Assembly: GCF_001434405.1 (NCBI RefSeq)
Contig: NZ_AZFT01000053.1
Coordinates: 568,321 to 632,320, forward strand
Reading direction: 5' to 3'
DNA: 64,000 bases
Source: Ligilactobacillus apodemi DSM 16634 = JCM 16172
GTDB lineage: Bacteria > Bacillota > Bacilli > Lactobacillales > Lactobacillaceae
The first letter of the stretch is position 1. Every line of letters begins with the position of its first letter. The notes below the pieces were generated by a model that worked only from the letters and a program-made list of their open reading frames with translations, did not search any database and was not told the DNA's origin. This document shows, piece by piece, positions 57,679-64,000 of this stretch. A program made the position numbers and the translations under genes.

Positions 57679-60509
57679 TTAAAATTCTTTTTTCTTACGA
57701 CGATCAATCTCAGCTAATCCTAAGGCACTTGCGATCCCAACCATCAAAGCAGCTAACTTACCAAAAGTTTGTTCAGTCTTTTCACCCGTTTGTGGTAATT
57801 GTGCAGCCATTTGTTTCTTGATTTCTTGGCTCACACGGCGACTTTTAACATCTGTCGTCAGATAACCAGCAAACTCTCCATGCGCATTGAACACTTGTGT
57901 GCCATTTGTTGTATATCCTGGGACAACATTACCTTTACCATCTAAGATCTTATTCCCAGCTTGATAGAAGAATGTACGTTTAGCCTCTTCCTCTGCCAAT
58001 TGCTTAGCTTTCTTTTCAGCTAATTCAAGTGCTTTTTCTGCCTCCTCTTTAGCAACCAATCTGTCTAAGTTTGCTTGTTTTGAATCGACTTTAGCATTTT
58101 TAGCATCTAAATTAGCTTTCGCCAAACCATAAGCTTGTTGCTTAGCTTTAACATCTGCTTTAGCACTTGCTAATTTTTGCTTAGCATTGCTCAAATTAGT
58201 TTGTGCTGTGACTAGGATCGTATCAGCGTTTTCAAGCTCAGATAATTTTTCTTGAAGTTGTTTCAAAGTAGCAACTTCCTTATCATAGTCTGCTTGAGCA
58301 TCTTTCAAAGCTTGTTTTACACTATCAAGATCTGCTTTGGTCTTAGCTAAAGTATCATTTTTAGCATTCAATACATCTTGTTCTGCTTTTAATGCTTGCT
58401 GTTTATTAGACAAAACAGCCTTTGCTTTGTCTAAGTTAGCTTGTTTTACTTTGATATCTGCACTTAAGTTATCAACTGCTTTTTGCGCTTCAGCAGCTCT
58501 TGCTTGATCTTGAGATAAAATGTTTTTAGCATTATTTAAATCAGTTTGAACTCGGTTTAGGCTAGCAACTGCAAAATTGAACGTATTTTGATTCTGAGCG
58601 AGCTCTTTTTCCAAATTAGATAAATTAATTACCTTTAGAAGAAGTTAAAACGCTTTGTGCGTCGTTATTTTGCTTCTCGGCACTATCAAAAGCCACTTGT
58701 TTTGTCTGAAGATCACTTTTTTGTGAACTCTTTAACTGTGTTTGTAAAAATTCAGCATCATTTACCACTGGATATTCTGTAGTAGTATCCTTTCCTAACA
58801 ACAAGCCCGCATAGTTTTCGAAATGTAATACTCCATACTTGTCAATTGAAAAGCCAAAATATTCTTTATCACTACTATTTGTCCATAGAGCCGTTAATTG
58901 GGTAGCATCCCCCAACCAGATGAGGCATCATTAAAAATCATACCTAAAATTGATCTATAAATTCCCTCTTTGACACTATCTAAATTAGATTCACCAAATG
59001 ATACATATCTTCTTGCAATAGATTCAGACATAGTAGAAGCGGCAACAAATGTCTCTTTTCTTGCTTTCTCTAAAGCACTTGTATCGTGATCGAACTTATC
59101 TCAATAATTATCAGCAACAATTTGAGCATATTTGATAGATTGATCACTCACAATATTTTTAGCTGCATTTATTGACTCACGAGCTGAATTGAGCAGGCTA
59201 GCAATCCAAAGAGTTAATTCTTTTTGCTGTTCAGTTGTCAAATTAGTTGGTGTAATCTTGATTTTTTTATCAGCTTCACTATGCTTAAAGTGATTTAATG
59301 AAAATCCTTGATCTTTAAATCAATCTAATTCCTTGGCAGATTTAACACTACCATATCCATCAGGTAATACGATCGTATTGATACTATTCAACTTATCTGT
59401 GATCTCAGCAACTTTATCGTGTGCTTGATCACGTTTAGCCTTAGCTTGAGCAAAAGTAGCTTGTGTTTTATCAGCTTCTGCTTGCTTATTATCTACATCT
59501 TTTTTAACTGTATCAACAGCTATTTTATCGCTATTTAAATCATTTTCAGATTTCTGCTTATTTGTCGTAGCATTATCCAAAGCTTGTTGTTTTTGTTGAA
59601 CATCGATCTGATCAACTGCAACTTTCCCTTTAGCTGCTTTCGCCGTATCAATGATTCCTTGTGCATCAGTTCCGTCTAAGGTCTTCTTAGCTTCATCTGC
59701 TTTAGCTTGATCTGTATCAACCACGTTGCTTGCTTGGTCAACAACCGACTTAGCTTGTGTTTTATCACCAGCAGTTTTGTCAGCTACTGCTTGTTTAGTT
59801 GAGACATCTTCAGTTGCTTTGCTTACAGTTTGAATATTTTCTGAAACATTTTTATTCTCATTAGATAAATCTTGCTGTGTTTTACCGACTTGGACTTGCT
59901 TCTCGTTGAGATCAGCACTATCTTTTGTAACTTGTTCTTTTGCTTTATCTAAGTTATCTTGTACTTTCTTAGCGTTCGTGCCGTCAAGTGTTTGTTGTAC
60001 TTGATCTACATTTGCTTGAACTGTATCTACATCTTTTTGAACTTGGTCAACACTTGTTTGGGCTTTATCTACATCTTCCGCAGCATTTTAACAGCTATTT
60101 GCTTGGTAGAAACATCAGCCGCACTATCTACCGCTTTATTTAGAAGCATCAGCCACATTTTTTTCTTGAGTAGCGATCTCATCTTTGGCTTTCTCAATAT
60201 TTTCTGGTGTTGCTTCTTCTTTCATTGAGCAACTTCATCTTCTGCCTTATGTACATCATCAGACGCTGTTTTAGCAGCATCTTTTGCACTATCTAAATCA
60301 TTTTGAGCTTTATCTGCATCTGATCGAGCTTGTGTTTGTTCTTGTTTTGCTTGATCTAATTCATTTTGTGCAGTTTGCTTATCATTCGTAGGTTGTTGTT
60401 GAACAACCGCAACATTTCCGTTATCCGAGACAGTATCTGCTTGTGCACTTTGTGCGTTAGCGCCTACAGCAGCTGTCCCCATAACAGCTGATATAGCTTT
60501 GCAGCTTCA
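57679..60509 (-). pseudogene. LPXTG surface-exclusion (SEC10/PgrA type) protein, heavily degraded
   Basis: Reading across breaks gives one coiled-coil cell-wall protein of about 930 residues. It begins inside a signal peptide (AVMGTAAVGANAQSAQADT), runs through long heptad-rich repeats (two copies of a TLDGT..AKKV-like unit near 59.65 and 59.97 kb), a central SEC10/PgrA surface-exclusion domain (ELTLWIASLLNSARES, RRYVSFGESNLDSV, GVLHFENYAGLLLG), more coiled coil, and an LPQTGEKTEQ sortase anchor with membrane helix and KKK tail. Lesions: start and signal N-terminus missing; shifts near 60232, 60135, 60090, 58916 and 58620; TGA codons at 59320 and 59101. The 58916 and 60090 breaks are single-base losses in G and A runs. 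The intact form would block uptake of conjugative plasmids or bind surfaces. Confidence 0.85.
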
Positions 60510-60521
60510 CAAGACAGTTAA

Positions 60522-60677
60522 GAAAAAATCGAACTTGTTGCCCACGATCCAGATGCAGCTCAAAATAAAAAAATAAGATTGCTTAAAAATGAGCATTGTA
60601 TCATTGAACTTTTTAAGGATACTCCTAGCTATAAACTGATCGATATTACGCTAGGAACAGATGAGCTGATCCTATAG
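60522..60677 (+). pseudogene. 3' fragment of an unrecognised plus-strand gene
   Basis: An open stretch of 51 codons ends with TAG at 60677 and is followed at once by a strong terminator. It starts right after a TAA, has no start codon or ribosome site, and abuts the broken 5' end of the surface-protein pseudogene. The peptide (HDPDAAQNKKIRLLKNEHC, IIELFKDTPSYKLIDITLG) looks like a real protein C-terminus but I do not recognise it. Confidence 0.45.
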
Positions 60678-60678
60678 T

Positions 60679-60724
60679 AAAAGACCAACATTTCAACTGT
60701 TTAGTTGAGAATGTTGGTCTTTTT
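60679..60724. terminator. Bidirectional terminator after the specificity-subunit gene
   Basis: AAAAGACCAACATT / AATGTTGGTCTTTT with an inner AACT / AGTT stem. It overlaps the stop codon of the specificity gene and also follows the plus-strand gene fragment. Confidence 0.85.
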
Positions 60725-61880
60725 AAATTAAATCACCATTTGGTAATGATTTAATGTATTCTTCCATAAATTGCCAATCAGGAACATATCCCTCTGAATT
60801 AATTATAGATCCTCCTTTATCTACAATACTATTACTAGAATTATCAATTCTAGCAGGTAATTTTAGGGTGAAGTCCTTCTTAAAATGAGAATTTAGCTCC
60901 CTACCAAAAGCCTGATATTTTATCATGCATTCATTTCTAATGATTGCAGAAATGAATAATTTAGAGTAAATAGATATATTTTCTTTAGGCGTTAAAACTG
61001 CAACATTCTGCCCTGTATAAAAATCTTTATTTTGAACATAGCACGTTCCTAAGTATGTCCCCCCTAATGCCAACGTCATTTTCCCAGACAAAAATGGCTT
61101 TTCATTATTAATAGCATCAATTTTAGCAATTACACCATTATTATTTCTATTCCTAGTAACATAATTATATATTGGACTGTCTGTAGATATATTTATTGCG
61201 TCAATTCCATTCCCCATGCACGCGTGAAATATATCATGTAGGTAAAAGGTTTTCCAATTATGTGTGTCCAATTCCCTGATATTTCTTTTATTATTTGTTT
61301 TAGGTACTTTGCATTTCAAAGATTTAATATAGCGCTCCATATAATCCCAGTCAGGAATATATCCCTGGTCAGAATACGTATTTTTACTATCGATCACTGG
61401 TGATTCCCCATTCGATAGAACTGGAAGTTTTATTCTAGAATGCTTCATACGTGAGGGTCGCCATTTTCTACCATACCCCCATCTATATCGATCATTCATA
61501 ATGACAGCGGCAACAAACATTCCAGTATAAAAATTAAATTCTCCGTTTTTTCTATAAAGTGGATTTACATCGTGAGAACATGTAAATTGCTTATCCATGT
61601 AATAAGCATATCCCACCGAGCCATTATTCGTAACGCATACAGAGTGCCCAGAAAATAATTTATCTTCTAAAGGAGCATTTTTGCCATCACCTGTTTTCGA
61701 TGCATATGAAATTTCATCAAGAGTATAATATTCGGTTATTCCATGGTTTTTATCAGAAGCTCCCAGAAAGGGTATGCTTCCAGTTCCACTTGCTTCTGGC
61801 TTCTTGTTATAAAACCCCTTCTTTATAACAAATATTTTATCAAACTCAAAGAATTTCCAGTTTTTCGTATTTAGTTCCAT
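60723..61880 (-). CDS. Specificity (B) subunit of a BcgI-like restriction-modification system
   Basis: DNA-recognition subunit of 385 residues made of two homologous halves, each a target-recognition domain followed by a short helix: half one starts NTKNWKFFEFDKIF and ends GYIPDWDYMERYIKSL (about residue 188), half two starts DTHNWKTFYLHDIF and ends GYVPDWQFMEEYIKSL. This two-TRD layout is that of HsdS and of BcgI-B, and implies a split recognition sequence. The gene begins one base after the stop of the nuclease-methylase gene, with AAAGGAGA upstream. The frame is intact, unlike the neighbouring pseudogenes. Confidence 0.85.
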   Translation of the reverse strand: MELNTKNWKFFEFDKIFVIKKGFYNKKPEASGTGSIPFLGASDKNHGITEYYTLDEISYASKTGDGKNAPLEDKLFSGHSVCVTNNGSVGYAYYMDKQFTCSHDVNPLYRKNGEFNFYTGMFVAAVIMNDRYRWGYGRKWRPSRMKHSRIKLPVLSNGESPVIDSKNTYSDQGYIPDWDYMERYIKSLKCKVPKTNNKRNIRELDTHNWKTFYLHDIFHACMGNGIDAINISTDSPIYNYVTRNRNNNGVIAKIDAINNEKPFLSGKMTLALGGTYLGTCYVQNKDFYTGQNVAVLTPKENISIYSKLFISAIIRNECMIKYQAFGRELNSHFKKDFTLKLPARIDNSSNSIVDKGGSIINSEGYVPDWQFMEEYIKSLPNGDLI

Positions 61881-61881
61881 T

Positions 61882-63732
61882 CTAAACTGTCTCCTTTATT
61901 AGATAAGCAAGATATTCATTTATAGTTCTTTGAAAAAGATTTTCGTCCAACTTGCTGTAATCCGTATCCATGTAAGCTTCAGCAAGCCATTCATCTTCTT
62001 CCGTAACTTTATGCATAACTGATAAGCCTGGAACTTCACGTTTATTTCTATATACGTCAAGCCATGTTTGTTCTGTAGATTTCCAAAGGCTATTTCCCTT
62101 TTCATCAGTCTTTTCAACTCTCCCCAGACCTTTTCTTTTTATAAAGTTGTCTTCTTTGAAGTAACCAAAAAATGTGTCTCTATTTGATCGTGCATGTTTT
62201 TGAGATAAATCAAAAATCATGCAACATGCTACTGCAGAGGCACCAGGATAAAAAGTATCTACAGGCAAAGAAAAAACTGCGTCTAGCGTGTACGAGTCTA
62301 ACATTTTCTTTTTGAAAGATTTAATCTCACTTGAATTACCAATAGCCGTCTGCATTGGTAGTAAGACAGCCATCTTTGCATTTTTTGATACATGTCTGGC
62401 TACCCATTCAACATAATGAAATCCCTTAGATGGATCCTCTTTTTTCTTACTTGACCATTTCTTTGTATATTCAGGATCACAATGTTTTTTCGTGGCGTTA
62501 TACGGTGGGTTCATTAGTACAACGTTAATATCAGCCTCTTCGATCCACTGGCCTTTATTGAACATAGAATCTTGAATAACATTAGAGTTTCCATCACCAT
62601 GAATAAGCATATTGGTCGAAGCCAATCCATATGCCCCTTCTTCATACTCAATACCATAAATTTGCCCTTTTTTTACATGATTTCTTTCCGTCTCTGTATC
62701 ACAATCGTCCATAGCATCAGTCATAGCCCTAACTAAAAAAGAACCACTGCCACAACAAGGATCCAACACTCTAGAATTTTTATTGATTCCAACCGCTTTA
62801 CTCATAAAATCACATATATGATCAGGGGTAAAAGCTTGATTCTTATCGGATTTACCAACATATTTATTAAACGTGGTAAAAAACAAATTGAGTAAGTCTT
62901 GTCCTGCTGTATTTTTGTCATTTATATATGGAACAACATTTATGTCAATATATTCTAAAATTTGAACTAGTTCACTATAAGTTAGGCTAGTTACATCTTG
63001 ATTTTCCAAAACTTTATTATTTAATATAGCCAATTTCCCAGCTTTATTGATAGTTTCACTATTAGCAAGTAATCCAGAAAGAATAGTCTGTATGTTCCGA
63101 ATAACTACTTTCTGTGGTGTCAATTTCCTTCCTTCTTCATCTATAGTTTCTTTAATATTTTTATACTGAAGATTGTTCTTTAAGGCCAATAAACATGTCC
63201 CGACAAATTGGCTACGTAACTTTTCGTCAATACCATCAGAATGAAGCATTTCATTAAGGTTTTTGATAGAATCAACAACTTTTATTTTATCATTGACTTT
63301 TCCAAAACAAAGATCTTCATACTCTTCAAAAGTTAGTATTTTTGTCTTATCTTTGTGCCTATGAGCTTCGTCAATAATTACTGATTGGCCATACCAAGTC
63401 CAAACTTCGTCCCCTTCTGTTTCAGCTAAAATGGCAACTATCTTTTTATTAGAGTATGCTTTTTCATACTTAACATAGTCTTGAAGTTGGGTATAGATAT
63501 TATTCAAATTCCACCTAGAAAACTTATTTTTAGTTTCAACTAAAATTACTAATCTATCATTTTCAAATCTAATATCTAGATAGTTGTGTTTAGTTCCAGT
63601 TTTCCCACGTTGATAATCTTTTACATTTTTTCCAATATTAGTAAATGCTTTAGGATAACTGAACTCACCTGTCTCCAAATTTCCAATGTGATATTGGTCA
63701 CCAATTTCTCTAATAATATCTAATCGTTTCAT
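61882..63732 (-). CDS. Nuclease-methyltransferase (A) subunit of a BcgI-like type IIB RM system
   Basis: 616 residues joining two activities. N-terminal PD-(D/E)XK-type nuclease: YLDIRF (Asp53) and ILVETK (Glu66, Lys68). Then a helical segment and a gamma-class N6-adenine methylase with NQAFTPDHICDFM, SAM loop LDPCCGSGSFLV (about 322-333) and catalytic NPPY (408-411). No ATP-helicase domain is present, so it is not a type I or III enzyme; the fused R-M chain of this size plus a separate S subunit of about 385 residues is the BcgI plan, which cuts on both sides of its site. The start at 63732 overlaps the stop of a 30-codon upstream frame as ATGA. Confidence 0.85.
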   Translation of the reverse strand: MKRLDIIREIGDQYHIGNLETGEFSYPKAFTNIGKNVKDYQRGKTGTKHNYLDIRFENDRLVILVETKNKFSRWNLNNIYTQLQDYVKYEKAYSNKKIVAILAETEGDEVWTWYGQSVIIDEAHRHKDKTKILTFEEYEDLCFGKVNDKIKVVDSIKNLNEMLHSDGIDEKLRSQFVGTCLLALKNNLQYKNIKETIDEEGRKLTPQKVVIRNIQTILSGLLANSETINKAGKLAILNNKVLENQDVTSLTYSELVQILEYIDINVVPYINDKNTAGQDLLNLFFTTFNKYVGKSDKNQAFTPDHICDFMSKAVGINKNSRVLDPCCGSGSFLVRAMTDAMDDCDTETERNHVKKGQIYGIEYEEGAYGLASTNMLIHGDGNSNVIQDSMFNKGQWIEEADINVVLMNPPYNATKKHCDPEYTKKWSSKKKEDPSKGFHYVEWVARHVSKNAKMAVLLPMQTAIGNSSEIKSFKKKMLDSYTLDAVFSLPVDTFYPGASAVACCMIFDLSQKHARSNRDTFFGYFKEDNFIKRKGLGRVEKTDEKGNSLWKSTEQTWLDVYRNKREVPGLSVMHKVTEEDEWLAEAYMDTDYSKLDENLFQRTINEYLAYLIKETV

Positions 63733-63821
63733 CTGACCCACCATCTTTCATTCCACAGATACAGTGTTGTTCTCTTTAATTCAACGACTAGGTATTCTTC
63801 AATACATTTTTTTCGTGCCAT
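63729..63821 (-). CDS. Small ORF translationally coupled to the RM operon
   Basis: Thirty codons from an ATG with TTAGGAG eight bases upstream, the best ribosome site of the locus. The product starts MARKKCIEEYLVVELKR and ends NERWWVR, very basic and tryptophan-rich. Its TGA overlaps the ATG of the nuclease-methylase gene. It could be a leader peptide that delivers ribosomes, a controller-like peptide, or the former N-terminus of the big subunit separated by a frameshift. Not recognised. Confidence 0.45.
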   Translation of the reverse strand: MARKKCIEEYLVVELKRTTLYLWNERWWVR

Positions 63822-63863
63822 TATTATAATTCTCCTAATTAGCTTTTCTTAAAAACGCCAAGT

Positions 63864-63919
63864 AGCCCACTACCTACGTGCTATGATTCTAAAGAATCAT
63901 AGCACGTAGGTAGTGGGCT
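63864..63919. repeat. Perfect 27-bp inverted repeat upstream of the RM operon
   Basis: 63864-63890 and 63893-63919 are exact reverse complements separated by two bases (AGCCCACTACCTACGTGC at the outer left, AAGAATCAT at the centre). On the minus strand it is followed, 9 bases later, by TTTTT, so it could end an upstream minus gene or act as an attenuator of the RM operon. Confidence 0.85.
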
Positions 63920-63963
63920 GATGGAATTAGGGCAAAAAGTAGGCACTTAAATAAACTAGCTAG

Positions 63964-64000
63964 CGTTCGTTCGTTCGTTCGTTCGTTCGTTCGTTCGTTC
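63964..64000. repeat. Tetranucleotide repeat tract (CGTT)n, cut by the window edge
   Basis: At least nine tandem CGTT units (AACG on the minus strand) reach the last base. No plus-strand start codon opens into the tract. On the minus strand two frames stop within a few codons after it (TAG at the GCTAGCTAG stretch) and the third runs about 25 codons further, so it may lie near the 3' end of a minus-strand gene beyond the window. Confidence 0.9.

Noticed and set aside
56343..59322. TGA read as tryptophan
   Set aside because: Several one-base frameshifts occur in the same genes and core genes encode Trp with TGG, so decay or sequence error is the simpler reading.
63964..64000. CRISPR-like repeats
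   Set aside because: Four-base tandem units without spacers; a microsatellite, not a CRISPR array.

Overview
The window looks like chromosomal DNA of a low-GC Lactobacillaceae bacterium, most likely a Ligilactobacillus-like lineage. This rests on gene content and order and was not searched. It has a mevalonate pathway, a PyrR-attenuated pyr operon, ECF-type biotin uptake by BioY, a Bacillus-type RNase P RNA, DnaD, GpsB and RecU, and Gram-positive Shine-Dalgarno sequences throughout.

Layout. 1-8 kb: minus-strand housekeeping genes (EamA transporter, murI, patA-like aminotransferase, bioY with a BirA-type operator, a DeoR regulator, ppaC, a LysR regulator, an LCP cell-wall ligase). 8-19 kb: one pyrimidine operon, pyrR-pyrP-pyrB-pyrC-pyrAA-pyrAB-pyrD-pyrF-pyrE, with two PyrR attenuators and no pyrK. 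19-25 kb: rluD, lspA, fhs, an EbsA-like gene, an RNase HI-like gene, ypsC and rnpB. 25-38 kb: the Firmicutes cell-wall/replication neighbourhood gpsB-ypsA / recU-ponA / nth-dnaD-asnS-aspB-tseB-dinG, with a GltP-type symporter between ponA and nth. 38-43 kb: mvaK1-mvaD-mvaK2-fni, converting mevalonate to isopentenyl and dimethylallyl diphosphate. 43-55 kb: peptidases (pepN, a C69 dipeptidase), an L,D-transpeptidase, a GalT-like protein, a minus operon yitV-yitW-(MacB-like permease)-rsmF, a YitU-like phosphatase and a GNAT acetyltransferase.

55-64 kb is accessory and heavily damaged. It holds the 3' half of an ISLre2-type transposase joined to a truncated DUF2786 gene, a small membrane gene with an in-frame stop, a GC-rich patch with a perfect 21-bp inverted repeat, and a long LPXTG surface-exclusion (SEC10/PgrA) gene broken by many one-base lesions. 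It ends with an intact two-gene restriction-modification system that resembles BcgI (type IIB: nuclease-methylase subunit plus specificity subunit). The window ends in a CGTT tetranucleotide repeat tract.

The least explained items are: a candidate small RNA at 6.8-6.9 kb whose two hairpins have different stems but an identical 10-base loop; twin TTGTACAA palindromes around the ebsA promoter; a leader-peptide arrangement before the GltP gene; the small ATGA-coupled leader and repeat tract beside the BcgI-like system; and a strong local excess of GATC in core genes.
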